Assembly: GCA_900314525.1 (NCBI GenBank)
Contig: OMVN01000019.1
Location: 1 to 47,345, forward strand
From: an uncultured Eubacteriales bacterium
GTDB taxonomy: Bacteria > Bacillota > Clostridia > Lachnospirales > Lachnospiraceae
DNA length: 47,345 bases
Direction: 5' to 3'
Position 1 is the stretch's first letter, and each line of letters starts with the position of its first letter. The translations under genes were made by a program, and so were the position numbers. The notes under the pieces were generated by a model, which saw only the letters and a program-made list of their open reading frames with translations, searched no databases and was not told where the DNA came from. This document shows positions 1 to 12,132 of the stretch, piece by piece.

Positions 1-472
1 TTTTAACTCAAAATTATATATTTTGCACCTAAAATACGATTTTTTTTGTAATGAGTGGAATTTAACCTTACAAAGTGGAATTTACTTTTTCAATTCACCT
101 TTCTTTATTTTTGTATATTTTCTTTTTTTTATACTCTATTTACTTACATTTTATGTAGCGCATTTATAATTTTATTACTTCTGTATCATTTTATTTCAAT
201 TATAATTCAAATATATTGTTTATTCATTTATTATAAATTTAACTCATAACTAATTCCTGGCTGTTCTTACGTAAACTTCTTCTTCACTACCTAACTGAAA
301 TGTTATTTAATGTCTTATATATTATTCATAAGCGTAGTACGATTGACTACTAGGATGCCATTTATTTCTCCATGCTATTTCACCCTGTTTTCATAATTTG
401 CAGACATTATAAAAGACTTTTATTTATAATAATTTCATCACATGAAGTTATTTTATAAAAGCCTATTATCTA
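1..472. other. AT-rich stretch without a supported gene
   Basis: No convincing gene is seen here. The only open frame of note (55-249, plus strand) is a run of Phe, Ile, Leu and Tyr without a ribosome binding site, as expected from T-rich DNA. Positions 415-463 form a long imperfect hairpin whose core pairs AATAATTTCAT (428-438) with ATGAAGTTATT (442-452) around a 3-nt loop. It lies just downstream of the minus-strand fumarase operon and may end that transcript, although no good T-run follows on the minus strand. Confidence 0.5.
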
Positions 473-1012
473 TTACTTATTTAACACCATATCGTACAGG
501 TTGTTTCCCATTGAATCAATTACAACAATTGCTGGAAAATTTTCTACTTCTAATTTTCTGATTGCTTCTGTTCCAAGATCATCATATGCTATTACTTCAC
601 TTTTCTTTATACTCTTTGATAATAATGCACCTGCTCCACCTACTGCCGCGAAATATACGCATCCATTTTTTATAATTGCTTCCTTTACCTCTTCGCTTCT
701 CTTTCCTTTACCAATCATTCCTTTAAGACCTAGATTTAATAGCGTTGGGGCATACTTATCCATTCTGCTTGCTGTTGTTGGTCCTGCTGATCCTATTGGT
801 CTCCCTTCTCTTGCAGGAGATGGACCCATATAGTATATAACATTATTTTTTAATTCCATAGGGATTTCCTCTCCCTTATTTATCGATTCAAACATTCTTT
901 TGTGTGCTGCATCTCTTGCAGTATATATTGTACCTGTAATATATACGTATTCTCCTGATTTGAGATTTTTAATCTCTTCTTCAACTAATGGTGCCTGTAT
1001 ATGTTTTTCCAT
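473..1012 (-). CDS. fumB: Class I fumarate hydratase, beta subunit (C-terminal domain)
   Basis: This is the beta half of a two-subunit, oxygen-sensitive, iron-sulphur fumarase (or the related L-tartrate dehydratase), which interconverts fumarate and malate in the cytoplasm. The protein of 179 aa keeps the family pattern: a swivelling beta domain with GPTTASRMDKY near the middle and a conserved GAGAL segment. I place the start at the ATG at 1012 because GGAGG sits about 7 nt upstream of it; an in-frame ATG 14 codons upstream has no such site. It follows the alpha subunit by about 100 bp on the same strand, which supports one enzyme made from two genes. Fumarase is more likely than tartrate dehydratase, but sequence alone does not settle it. 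The symbol fumB is used here only for the beta subunit. Confidence 0.85.
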   Translation of the reverse strand: MEKHIQAPLVEEEIKNLKSGEYVYITGTIYTARDAAHKRMFESINKGEEIPMELKNNVIYYMGPSPAREGRPIGSAGPTTASRMDKYAPTLLNLGLKGMIGKGKRSEEVKEAIIKNGCVYFAAVGGAGALLSKSIKKSEVIAYDDLGTEAIRKLEVENFPAIVVIDSMGNNLYDMVLNK

Positions 1013-1114
1013 TTTTTTCCTCCGTTCTGGGCCGATTAGATATATATTGTCCACATATTTTATGTTCTATCCACTAAATTTACTTATAACTATTTTTTAA
1101 ATATTATTTTTTTA

Positions 1115-1957
1115 CTATATTTCTCTTGTTACATGTCTGTTTACATGACAGCAGATATTTACACCAACAGGAAGTCCTGCAATATGTGTTGGATATGTCA
1201 GAATATTAACTGCAAATGCTGTATTTTTTCCTCCAAGTCCACCTGGTCCAATTCCAAGACTGTTAATTTTGTCAAGAAGTTCTATTTCTAAATCTTTTAC
1301 GTATTCTATATCAGAATGTGTGTTTACATTTCTTGTAAGTGCTTTTTTCGCCATTATTGCACATTTTTCAAAATCTCCACCTATTCCTACACCTACTACC
1401 ATTGGAGGACATGCATTAGGTCCTGCATCCTTAACTGCCGTGAGAACTGCATTTTTAACTCCTTCAATTCCATCCGCTGGTTTGAGCATAAATACTCTGC
1501 TCATGTTTTCACTTCCAAATCCCTTTGGTGCAAGTGTAATCTCTACTTTATCACCCTGTACAACTTCGTAATGTATTATTGCTGGTGTATTGTCTTTTGT
1601 GTTTTCTCTTAAAATTGGGTCTTTTACCACAGATTTTCTGAGATATCCATCAACATATCCTCTTCTTACTCCCTCGTTTATAGCATCCTCAAGGCTTCCT
1701 CCTACAAAATGTACATCTTGTCCAATTTTAATAAATATTATTGCCATTCCTGTATCCTGGCAGATTGGAATCATATCCTCCCCTGCAATTTTTAAATTTT
1801 CAGAAAGTGAGTCCAATACTTTCTTTCCTAATTCCCCATCCTCTGTTTCTATTGCATTTGTTAAACAGTTTTTCATATCATCTGATAAATAATGATTTGC
1901 CTGTATACACATTTCTTTTATATTATCTGTAATTTCTGATACATTTATCTCTCTCAA
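1115..1957 (-). CDS. fumA: Class I fumarate hydratase, alpha subunit (N-terminal domain)
   Basis: This is the alpha, iron-sulphur-binding half of the two-subunit class I fumarase (280 aa). Three conserved cysteines that would ligate the [4Fe-4S] cluster are visible: Cys66 in ICQDTG, Cys183 in GPNACPPMVVG, and Cys269 or 270 in NICCHVNRH. The GSENMSR motif is also present. The start is a TTG at 1957 with AGGAGG about 8 nt upstream. It precedes the beta subunit, and the two are probably cotranscribed. A terminator at the end of gyrA (2017-2049) separates this pair from the gyrase genes. L-tartrate dehydratase alpha is the alternative reading. Confidence 0.87.
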   Translation of the reverse strand: MREINVSEITDNIKEMCIQANHYLSDDMKNCLTNAIETEDGELGKKVLDSLSENLKIAGEDMIPICQDTGMAIIFIKIGQDVHFVGGSLEDAINEGVRRGYVDGYLRKSVVKDPILRENTKDNTPAIIHYEVVQGDKVEITLAPKGFGSENMSRVFMLKPADGIEGVKNAVLTAVKDAGPNACPPMVVGVGIGGDFEKCAIMAKKALTRNVNTHSDIEYVKDLEIELLDKINSLGIGPGGLGGKNTAFAVNILTYPTHIAGLPVGVNICCHVNRHVTREI

Positions 1958-2015
1958 AATTCTTTCCTCCTGATTTTTTAACCATACTTTTTATGTATAT
2001 ATTTGTTAAAGCATT

Positions 2016-2049
2016 AAAACACAGGACTGCACTATACAATCCTGTGTTT
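2016..2049 (-). terminator. Terminator downstream of gyrA
   Basis: A perfect 10-bp inverted repeat pairs AAACACAGGA (2017-2026) with TCCTGTGTTT (2040-2049) around a 13-nt loop. It starts 5 nt after the gyrA stop codon and reads into TTTTAAT on the minus strand. The stem is not GC-rich and the T-run is short, so it may be a modest terminator. Confidence 0.6.
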
Positions 2050-2053
2050 CTAA

Positions 2054-4603
2054 TTATTCTTCCGAATTTTCTACTACTGAATCTTCTGGTGATTGGATTT
2101 CATCTGAAACCATTTCCCCTGATTCTTCATCTTCAAGATTCACTGTTGTGTCCTCAGTATCTTTAGGATTTTCCCTTACTTTTGCTATCTTGGCTACCTT
2201 AACATTTCCATCAACATTCATAAGCTTAACACCGGATGTATTTCTTCCAATTCTTGATACATCATCAACCTTAAACTGTATAATAATTCCCTCATTTGTA
2301 ACTAACATTACTTCATTGTCATTATTTACAGCCTTAACACCTACTACAGATCCTGTCTTTTCGGTTACTTTATAGCATCTGAGTCCTTTTCCTCCACGAT
2401 GCTGAACTTTAAACTCATCTATTTCTGTTCTCTTGCCCATACCGTTTTCTGTAACTATAAGTAAAGCTTCACCCTGAGTATTAAACTGCATTCCTACTAC
2501 TTCATCATTATCTGACAATTCCATGCCTCTTACACCCATAGATGATCTTCCAGTGTGTCTTACATCTTTTTCATTGAATCTTATACACATTCCTGTCTTT
2601 GTAACAAGGAATACGTCTTTCTCATTATTTGAAGTCTTAACTTCTATGAGTTCATCATTTTCTTTGATATTAATTGCCTGAATTCCGCTCTTCCTCATAT
2701 TTCTGAATTCACTAATGTGAGTTTTCTTTACAATTCCGTTTTTAGTTGCCATAAACAGATACTTGTCCTCATCATAATCTTTTACTGAAATTACAGCAGA
2801 TATTTTTTCTTCAGGCTGAAGTTGTAAAAGATTAACAATGGCATTTCCTCTTGCTGTTCTTCCTGCCTCAGGTATTCTGTATGCTTTAATCTTATAGGCT
2901 CTTCCTGTATTTGTGAAGAACATTATGTAATTGTGAGTATTGGTCATTAACAAATCGACAATATAATCATTCTCTATTGTCTGCATTCCCTTAATTCCCT
3001 TTCCACCTCTGTTCTGGCTCTTGAAATTATCAACTGTCATCCTCTTGATATATCCAAGATTTGTTCTGGCAATTATTGTATTTTCATTTGGAATCAGATC
3101 CTCGTCAGAAATTTCATCATCAAATCCGATTGATGTTCTTCTGTCATCTCCGTATTTTTCTGAAATTTCAAGTAACTCGTCTTTAATAACACCTAATAAT
3201 TTGTTTTTATCTTCAAGAATTGATTTTAAATAGCTTATCTGAATCTCAAGCTCTTTTAATTCATTTTCAATTTTTTCTCTCTCTAAACCAGTGAGAGCTC
3301 TCAGACGCATATCTACTATTGCCTGGGCCTGAACTTCGGAAAGTGCAAATATATCAATCAGACTTTCTTTAGCAATCTGAATAGTTCTTGAACCTCTTAT
3401 AATCTTAATTACTTCATCGATATTATCAAGTGCAATAAGTAAACCCTTTAAGATATGGGCTCTCTCTTCTGCTTTGTTTAAATCATATTTTGTTCTTCTA
3501 TTAACAACATCCTCCTGATGCATCAAATAGTACTTCAGCATCTCATAGATATTAAGTACCTTTGGCTCATTATTAACTAATGCAAGCATAATTACACCAA
3601 ATGTATCCTGAAGCTGAGTATGTTTATATAAATGATTTAATACAATATTTGGATTTGCATCTCTTCTGAGTTCGATTACAACCCTAGTACCGGTCTGATC
3701 TGACTCGTCTCTTAAATCTGTAATTCCATCTACCCTTTTATCCTTTACAAGGTCAGCAATTTTCTCAATTAATCTTGCCTTATTTACCATATATGGAAGT
3801 TCTGATACTACAATTCTGCTCTTTCCATTGTCCATTGGTTCAATGTTTGTGACAGCACGAACTTTAATCTTTCCTCTTCCTGTTCTGTATGCTGACTCAA
3901 TTCCACTTCTTCCAAGAATTGTTGCACCTGTTGGGAAATCAGGTCCTTTGATTACTTCCATAATCTCATCAATACTAGTTTCCCTGTCTTCATTTACCTT
4001 GTTATCAATTAATTTTATTACACCTTTTATTACTTCTGTAAGGTTATGTGGTGGTATATTTGTAGCCATTCCTACAGCAATACCATTAGTTCCGTTCACA
4101 AGTAAATTTGGCATTCTTGCTGGTAATACTACTGGCTCTTTTTCTGTCTCGTCAAAGTTAGAGACAAAATCTACAGTGTTTTTATTTATGTCTCTTAACA
4201 TCTGCATAGAGATTTTGCTGAGTCTTGCCTCGGTATAACGCATGGCAGCTGCTCCATCTCCATCTTCAGAACCAAAGTTTCCATGTCCATCAACCAATGG
4301 ATATCTTGTTGACCATTCCTGAGCAAGATTTACTAATGCACCGTAAATAGAGCTGTCACCGTGAGGATGATATTTACCCATTGTATCACCGACGATACGG
4401 GCACATTTACGATGTGGCTTATCGGGACCATTATTTAATTCTATCATCGAATACAGAACTCTTCTCTGAACAGGTTTGAGACCATCTCTAACATCAGGAA
4501 GTGCTCTTGCTGCAATAACACTCATGGCATAGTCGATATAAGACTTTTCCATTGTATCTTTTAAATCAACTTCATGAATTTTATCAAATTCCTTTTCATC
4601 CAT
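2054..4603 (-). CDS. gyrA: DNA gyrase subunit A
   Basis: GyrA (849 aa) is the breakage-reunion subunit of the A2B2 gyrase that puts negative supercoils into DNA. The N-terminal winged-helix and tower region carries the catalytic tyrosine at Tyr123 in [11 protein letters not shown]. The C-terminal beta-pinwheel contains RGGKG segments of the GyrA-box type (SQNRGGKG and QHRGGKG) and ends in an acidic tail. The quinolone-determining region reads [10 protein letters not shown]: Ser84 matches E. coli Ser83, and Gly88 occupies the E. coli Asp87 position. The ATG follows a GAAAGG site and lies 24 bp downstream of gyrB, so the two are one operon. The C-terminus is full length. Confidence 0.97.
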   Translation of the reverse strand: MDEKEFDKIHEVDLKDTMEKSYIDYAMSVIAARALPDVRDGLKPVQRRVLYSMIELNNGPDKPHRKCARIVGDTMGKYHPHGDSSIYGALVNLAQEWSTRYPLVDGHGNFGSEDGDGAAAMRYTEARLSKISMQMLRDINKNTVDFVSNFDETEKEPVVLPARMPNLLVNGTNGIAVGMATNIPPHNLTEVIKGVIKLIDNKVNEDRETSIDEIMEVIKGPDFPTGATILGRSGIESAYRTGRGKIKVRAVTNIEPMDNGKSRIVVSELPYMVNKARLIEKIADLVKDKRVDGITDLRDESDQTGTRVVIELRRDANPNIVLNHLYKHTQLQDTFGVIMLALVNNEPKVLNIYEMLKYYLMHQEDVVNRRTKYDLNKAEERAHILKGLLIALDNIDEVIKIIRGSRTIQIAKESLIDIFALSEVQAQAIVDMRLRALTGLEREKIENELKELEIQISYLKSILEDKNKLLGVIKDELLEISEKYGDDRRTSIGFDDEISDEDLIPNENTIIARTNLGYIKRMTVDNFKSQNRGGKGIKGMQTIENDYIVDLLMTNTHNYIMFFTNTGRAYKIKAYRIPEAGRTARGNAIVNLLQLQPEEKISAVISVKDYDEDKYLFMATKNGIVKKTHISEFRNMRKSGIQAINIKENDELIEVKTSNNEKDVFLVTKTGMCIRFNEKDVRHTGRSSMGVRGMELSDNDEVVGMQFNTQGEALLIVTENGMGKRTEIDEFKVQHRGGKGLRCYKVTEKTGSVVGVKAVNNDNEVMLVTNEGIIIQFKVDDVSRIGRNTSGVKLMNVDGNVKVAKIAKVRENPKDTEDTTVNLEDEESGEMVSDEIQSPEDSVVENSEE

Positions 4604-4627
4604 TATCTTTTCTGCCTTTCATTTTTT

Positions 4628-7667
<3,040 letters not shown>

Positions 7668-7687
7668 CAAAATATCCTTACATTTTT

Positions 7688-7897
7688 TTACTTTGAGATT
7701 TTTATTTCTTCATCTCCGTATGTTACAACATCACCATCAACTAACTTCTTTCCCCTCTGTTTTTCAATCTGACCATTTACCTTAACTTCACCGCCCTGGA
7801 TTACAATTTTTGCCTCAACGCCTGAAGAAACTAGTCCTGCAGCTTTAAGTGCCTGACCTAATTTTATATAGTCATCATTTAAATTTATTGTATACAT
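7688..7897 (-). CDS. yaaA: S4-domain RNA-binding protein (YaaA/RlbA type)
   Basis: This 69-aa protein is a single S4 RNA-binding fold. The pattern LGQALKAAGLVSSGVEAKIVIQ followed by GEVKVNGQIE is the S4 signature. It sits between dnaN and recF exactly where Bacillus subtilis has yaaA (rlbA). In that family a role in ribosome assembly has been proposed, and I infer the same here only from position and fold. The ribosome binding site AGGAGG is 5 nt before the ATG. Confidence 0.9.
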   Translation of the reverse strand: MYTINLNDDYIKLGQALKAAGLVSSGVEAKIVIQGGEVKVNGQIEKQRGKKLVDGDVVTYGDEEIKISK

Positions 7898-7913
7898 ATA
7901 CCCCTCCTAGATA

Positions 7914-9029
7914 TTAATTTCTACTTACAACATTAAAGTTAACTGGTAACACAAGATAAATATAAGACTCATCATCATTTTTTATAAAACAAGGTGCCTT
8001 TGAATTTAAGAGATAAATAGTTATTTCCTCGTCATCAATTACTTTTAATGCATCTATCAAAAACTTAGGGTTAAAACCAATCATAAGATCCTTACCCTCT
8101 TTTGTTATAAACATGTTATCGTCCATTGATCCCATTTCAGTATTTATCTGCAACTGAAGATTTCCATCTTCGATAGTCATGATTATTGGCTTTATATCAC
8201 TATCTCTTTCTAAAAGTGTTGCTCTGCTGATTGAATCAAAAAATTCTTTTTTGTTAAGTGTTAATTTTGTTACATAATCAGACGACAGCATCTGACTTAT
8301 CTTAAAATATTCACCCTCAATAAGCCTTGAAACAACAACAGTGTCATCAAATTCAAAAACAATATGATTATCTGTAAAATATATTTTTACTTCATCATCG
8401 TTACTGCCATTTAAAATCTTAAATATTTCATTAAGTGTCTTTCCTGGAACTATTACACTTATATCGTTAAAGGACTCTTTGAGTTCAATTTTTCTAATAG
8501 AGATTCTGTGTCCATCAAGTGACACTACTTTAAGTGAATTACCTTTTACTTCAAAAAGCTCACCAGTCATAATTTTATTATTTTCACTAGTTGATATTGA
8601 GAAAATAGTCTGTCGTATAATTTCTTTTAAGCTAAACTGAGAAAGATAAATAGATTTGTCTTTTTCTACCATAGGGAGATAAGTAAAATCTTCTCCTGAT
8701 CTTCCTGGAATTGTAAATACTGCTTTTTCACAAGAAATGGTAACAGAAAAATTATTGTCAGTTGTAAGAGTTATATCATTGTCAGGTAAATTTCTTACAA
8801 TGTTTGAAAAGATCTTTGCTTCAATAGCAATTTGTCCCTTCTCAATAATTTCACCCTTTACTTTAGTTTCAATACCAAGTTCCATATCGTTAGCAGAAAA
8901 TTTAATTTCGTTAGTTTTAGCATCTATGAGAATACATTCAAGAATAGATAAAGTTGTTCTAGAAGGAACAGCTTTCATAACTATACTGACTGCATTTGTC
9001 AAATCGGATTTCTTAAAAACAATTTTCAT
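7914..9029 (-). CDS. dnaN: DNA polymerase III beta subunit (sliding clamp)
   Basis: The beta clamp (371 aa) dimerises around DNA and tethers the replicative polymerase and other clamp-binding proteins. The three repeated clamp domains are visible in order, with a typical start MKIVFKKSDL, the central FTIPGRSGEDFTYLP segment, and the C-terminal end YLVLPVNF, matching the conserved VMPMR-type ending only loosely. The ATG follows GGAAGGAG at 9-10 nt spacing. It is 262 bp downstream of dnaA, and that gap holds DnaA boxes. Confidence 0.97.
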   Translation of the reverse strand: MKIVFKKSDLTNAVSIVMKAVPSRTTLSILECILIDAKTNEIKFSANDMELGIETKVKGEIIEKGQIAIEAKIFSNIVRNLPDNDITLTTDNNFSVTISCEKAVFTIPGRSGEDFTYLPMVEKDKSIYLSQFSLKEIIRQTIFSISTSENNKIMTGELFEVKGNSLKVVSLDGHRISIRKIELKESFNDISVIVPGKTLNEIFKILNGSNDDEVKIYFTDNHIVFEFDDTVVVSRLIEGEYFKISQMLSSDYVTKLTLNKKEFFDSISRATLLERDSDIKPIIMTIEDGNLQLQINTEMGSMDDNMFITKEGKDLMIGFNPKFLIDALKVIDDEEITIYLLNSKAPCFIKNDDESYIYLVLPVNFNVVSRN

Positions 9030-9232
9030 TGTGTGTAACTCCTTCCGGGCGTGCGCTCATGTATATATATATTATTTATTTCTTAGTAATAATAATAAGG
9101 GCTGTGGATTTGTTGAAATGTATCTTAAACCCTTATAAATACTGGATTTGCGTTTGGGATAACTATGTAAAATAAATGTTATCTGAGCATGTATAACTCT
9201 GTTTTTATGAACATGTTAATAATGTGGATAAA

Positions 9233-9254
9233 GTTGAAAAATAAGTTATACACA
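9233..9254. promoter_or_regulatory. DnaA boxes between dnaA and dnaN
   Basis: Two boxes match the consensus TTATNCACA: TGTGGATAA at 9233-9241 (reverse orientation) and TTATACACA at 9246-9254. With the larger cluster upstream of dnaA this makes the origin bipartite around dnaA, as in Bacillus subtilis. The rest of 9030-9291 is AT-rich and presumably also holds the dnaN promoter, which I could not place with confidence. Confidence 0.75.
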
Positions 9255-9291
9255 GGGGACTAACATGGTTATTAACAGGTTATACAAAAAT

Positions 9292-10659
9292 TTAATTAGG
9301 ATCAATCTTCTTTTTTAATGTCTCTACAGTAGCCTTGAGCTGTTCATTTACCTTAATTTCATTTGCAATTTTCTCGCATCCATGAATAATTGTAGTATGA
9401 TCTTTTTTTCCAAGTAATTCACCAATATGTGAAAGAGAGTCGTCAGTAAGAGAACGACAAAGATACATTGCAATCTGTCTAGGAATAACGATATCCTGGC
9501 TTCTCTTTTTTGAAAGAAGGTCAGACTCAGATATCTCAAAATGATCGGCAACAGCCTGAATAATCAAAGAACATGTAACCTCAACCTTTGCATTAGGCAT
9601 AATAAAGTCTTTAAGAACTTCTTTAGCAATATCTAGAGTCATCTCACCATTTGAAATCTTAGAATAAGCAATAACTCTGTTAAGAGCTCCTTCAAGTTCT
9701 CTAATATTAGAAACAACATTATTAGCAATGTACTGGAGAATTTCATCTTTAACATCATGGTCTTCAAGCTCAGTCTTTTTCTGAAGAATAGCCATTCTGG
9801 TCTCATATTCTGGAGAAGAAATATCAACTGAAAGACCGCATTCAAATCTTGATCTTAATCTTTCTTCCAAAGTAACCATTTCCTTAGGAGGTTTATCTGA
9901 AGAAATAATAATCTGTTTCTTAGCTTCATATAATGTATTAAAAGTATGGAAGAATTCCTCCTGACATCGGTCTTTTCCTATTATAAACTGAATATCATCT
10001 ATTAATAATACATCAATGTTTCTATATTTATTTCTGAATTCTACGTATGCGTTCTGTGTATTATTACGAATTACATTGATAAGCTCATTTGTAAAAACTT
10101 CGCTTGTAACATATAAAACCTTAGCATCAGCGTTGTGCTCAAGAATATAGTGTGCTATAGAGTGCATTAAATGTGTCTTTCCAAGACCAACGCCTCCATA
10201 TAAGAACAATGGATTACATATTTCACCAGGAGCTTCAGCAACTTTAAGCGCATAGGCATGGGCAAAATTATTACTGCCACCTACTACGAAAGTATCAAAA
10301 GTATATTTAGGATTAAGATTAGCTTCGGCAATTCTTATATTCAAGATACCTTCATCTATAGAGCTTTTTTCTTCCTTAGGTGAATATTCGCCATTGCTAA
10401 CATCATCAGGAGATATAAATTTTATTTCATATTCATCACCGATAAACTCAGTTATAGTAACCTTAAAAAACTTGTTAAATCGTCTGTTAACGTAGTTTAC
10501 TGCAAGTTTTTCTTCTACCATTATAATAACAGTATTATCCTTAACATCATATAATTTCAGAGGCATGAGCCATGTATCAAAAGATACATCTGAAATATCA
10601 TATTCCTGTTTTATGTAATTTAAAATTTCTTTCCATTTACTTTGTAAAATCTCAAGCAT
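9292..10659 (-). CDS. dnaA: Chromosomal replication initiator protein DnaA
   Basis: DnaA (455 aa) binds DnaA boxes and opens the origin. Domain I is at the N-terminus (LEILQSKWKEIL), followed by a short linker. The AAA+ domain has Walker A GGVGLGKTHL near residue 155, Walker B VLLIDDIQF, and a sensor region with SRFECGLSVDI. Domain IV has the DnaA-box-binding signature GKKDHTTIIHGCEKI. The ATG follows AGAAAGG at about 10 nt. It is divergent from rpmH, with DnaA boxes on both flanks that likely also autoregulate it. Confidence 0.98.
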   Translation of the reverse strand: MLEILQSKWKEILNYIKQEYDISDVSFDTWLMPLKLYDVKDNTVIIMVEEKLAVNYVNRRFNKFFKVTITEFIGDEYEIKFISPDDVSNGEYSPKEEKSSIDEGILNIRIAEANLNPKYTFDTFVVGGSNNFAHAYALKVAEAPGEICNPLFLYGGVGLGKTHLMHSIAHYILEHNADAKVLYVTSEVFTNELINVIRNNTQNAYVEFRNKYRNIDVLLIDDIQFIIGKDRCQEEFFHTFNTLYEAKKQIIISSDKPPKEMVTLEERLRSRFECGLSVDISSPEYETRMAILQKKTELEDHDVKDEILQYIANNVVSNIRELEGALNRVIAYSKISNGEMTLDIAKEVLKDFIMPNAKVEVTCSLIIQAVADHFEISESDLLSKKRSQDIVIPRQIAMYLCRSLTDDSLSHIGELLGKKDHTTIIHGCEKIANEIKVNEQLKATVETLKKKIDPN

Positions 10660-10853
10660 TAGTGGTTTACCTTTCTAATCAAATATCCGTAATTTAAAGT
10701 CTAAAGTCACCAGTATTGATGCGAAATTACCTTAGGGCAAAAAATATTCGCACTAATACATATATATTCTATAACAAAAGTGCTTTTTTTTCAATGATGG
10801 ATTTTAGTAAAATACATACATTATAAATAGGAAGAAACTAAAAATATGAAAAA

Positions 10854-11151
10854 TGTGGATAAAGTTGTGGATAAGGTGGATAAATTATTAAGAAATACTG
10901 AAAATATGCACTAAAAACCATGTTGACAACATTTTCACATAAATTATCATGATGTTAATAAAAAAAATAAAATTAGTTTACAATAATTTTTATATTCAGA
11001 GTGTTGAAAACTTATTCAACATTATCAAGATATGGTAAAATGCTTGTTTTTATTGGAAAAAATGATAACAAACATATGTTTATCCACTAGCTATCCACAA
11101 AATGTGGATAAATCTATGGAAAAAATATACAAAATTATGTAAAGTGGATAA
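10854..11151. other. oriC: Origin of replication (oriC): DnaA box cluster between dnaA and rpmH
   Basis: This AT-rich stretch holds three exact TGTGGATAA boxes (10854-10862, 10866-10874, 11103-11111) and four one-mismatch boxes (GGTGGATAA 10875-10883, TTATCCACT 11080-11088, CTATCCACA 11091-11099, AGTGGATAA 11143-11151). Boxes 11091-11099 and 11103-11111 form an inverted pair with a 3-nt spacer. The almost GC-free sequence between about 10935 and 11035 is a candidate unwinding region, by inference. Gene orientation diverges here: dnaA-gyrA leave leftward and rpmH-parB leave rightward. The remaining part of 10660-11263 contains no gene. Confidence 0.9.
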
Positions 11152-11187
11152 AAAATAAATTTTATAGTTAAGAAAGTGTAAAAAAGC

Positions 11188-11216
11188 TTGACTAAAGACA
11201 TCTATTACAATATAAT
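11188..11216 (+). promoter_or_regulatory. Housekeeping promoter of the rpmH operon
   Basis: TTGACT (11188-11193) and TATAAT (11211-11216) are separated by exactly 17 bp, close to the ideal SigA promoter. It lies just outside the DnaA box cluster and about 48 bp before the rpmH start. Confidence 0.85.
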
Positions 11217-11263
11217 GTGTAATGATATTTTCCAATTTTGTATTTTGAGGAGGTGTTTTTAAT

Positions 11264-11398
11264 ATGAAGATGACATTTCAGCCTAAGAAAAGATCAAGAG
11301 CAAAAGTTCATGGTTTCAGAAAAAGAATGAGTACTGCAGGCGGAAGAAAAGTTTTAGCAGCTAGAAGATTAAAAGGAAGAAAGAAATTATCAGCATAG
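11264..11398 (+). CDS. rpmH: 50S ribosomal protein L34
   Basis: A 44-aa, very basic protein of the large ribosomal subunit. It shows the L34 pattern [19 protein letters not shown] near the start and a [16 protein letters not shown] ending. AGGAGGTG precedes the ATG by about 9 nt. It is the first gene rightward from the origin and heads the conserved rpmH-rnpA-yidD-yidC-jag group. Confidence 0.98.
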   Translation: MKMTFQPKKRSRAKVHGFRKRMSTAGGRKVLAARRLKGRKKLSA

Positions 11399-11424
11399 AC
11401 CGCATTTATGTGGTCTTTTCTTTT
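11397..11424 (+). terminator. Hairpin with T-run after rpmH (partial terminator or attenuator)
   Basis: AGACCGCAT pairs with ATGTGGTCT (one G-U pair) around a tiny loop and is followed by TTTTCTTTT. It starts at the rpmH stop codon and lies before rnpA. It would lower rnpA expression relative to the abundant ribosomal protein. Confidence 0.65.
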
Positions 11425-11484
11425 GTAATGAAGATTTTATGCATGTAACCGGTTCGGAGGTACAATGCATAAGGAGTTAATAAA

Positions 11485-11829
11485 ATGAAAAATTTTAATT
11501 CTATAAAGAAAAACAGTGATTTTCAGAATGTTTACAATAAGGGTAAGTCCTATGCTAATAAACAGCTAGTAATGTATGTTTTAGATAATAATATGAAAAA
11601 TAGCAGGATTGGAATATCAGTTAGCAAGAAAGTTGGAAATAGCATAGTAAGACACAGAATTACTAGGTTAATCAGAGAATGTTACCGATTAAACGAAGAT
11701 AAGTTAGAAAGAAATATTGATATTGTAGTAGTAGTAAGAATTCAGGCAAAAGAGGCAGGATTTCATGAAATAATGAAGTCATATCTGCATCTTTGTAACT
11801 TACACAAGATTTTAAAAGAGATGGTGTAA
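11485..11829 (+). CDS. rnpA: Ribonuclease P protein component
   Basis: RnpA (114 aa) is the basic protein cofactor of RNase P and helps the RNA bind the 5' leader of pre-tRNA. The conserved RNR-type helix is seen in [22 protein letters not shown], with an N-terminal [15 protein letters not shown] matching the family. GGAG lies 8 nt before the ATG. It precedes yidD with a 1-bp gap. Confidence 0.95.
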   Translation: MKNFNSIKKNSDFQNVYNKGKSYANKQLVMYVLDNNMKNSRIGISVSKKVGNSIVRHRITRLIRECYRLNEDKLERNIDIVVVVRIQAKEAGFHEIMKSYLHLCNLHKILKEMV

Positions 11830-11830
11830 C

Positions 11831-12085
11831 TTGAAGGGAATAAAGAAGATACTTAAATATTTTAATAATATATTGAAAAAAATACTTATTTCATTAATAA
11901 AATTTTATAGGATATATTTATCGCCTCTAAAGAGAAATTCACATTGCAGGTATATACCTACTTGTTCGACATACGCTATAGAGGCGATTGAAAAATATGG
12001 TCCCTTTAAAGGTACGTTTTTGGCTTTAAAAAGAATATTAAGGTGCAATCCGTTTTCAAAGGGCGGATGTGATCCTGTTCCATAA
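11831..12085 (+). CDS. yidD: Membrane protein insertion efficiency factor YidD
   Basis: YidD (84 aa) is a small amphipathic protein that assists YidC-dependent membrane insertion. It carries the family pattern [19 protein letters not shown], then [10 protein letters not shown], and [13 protein letters not shown] at the end, with the conserved cysteines. The start appears to be a TTG directly after the rnpA stop, which implies coupled translation, and no strong ribosome binding site is seen. It lies between rnpA and yidC as usual. Confidence 0.92.
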   Translation: MKGIKKILKYFNNILKKILISLIKFYRIYLSPLKRNSHCRYIPTCSTYAIEAIEKYGPFKGTFLALKRILRCNPFSKGGCDPVP

Positions 12086-12132
12086 AATATCATAACAGAT
12101 TGTAGATACAGTCTGAAACGGAGGATTATAAC

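Noticed and set aside
55-249. 64-codon hydrophobic ORF near the left edge
   Set aside because: Composition follows T-rich DNA, there is no ribosome binding site, and no family resemblance.
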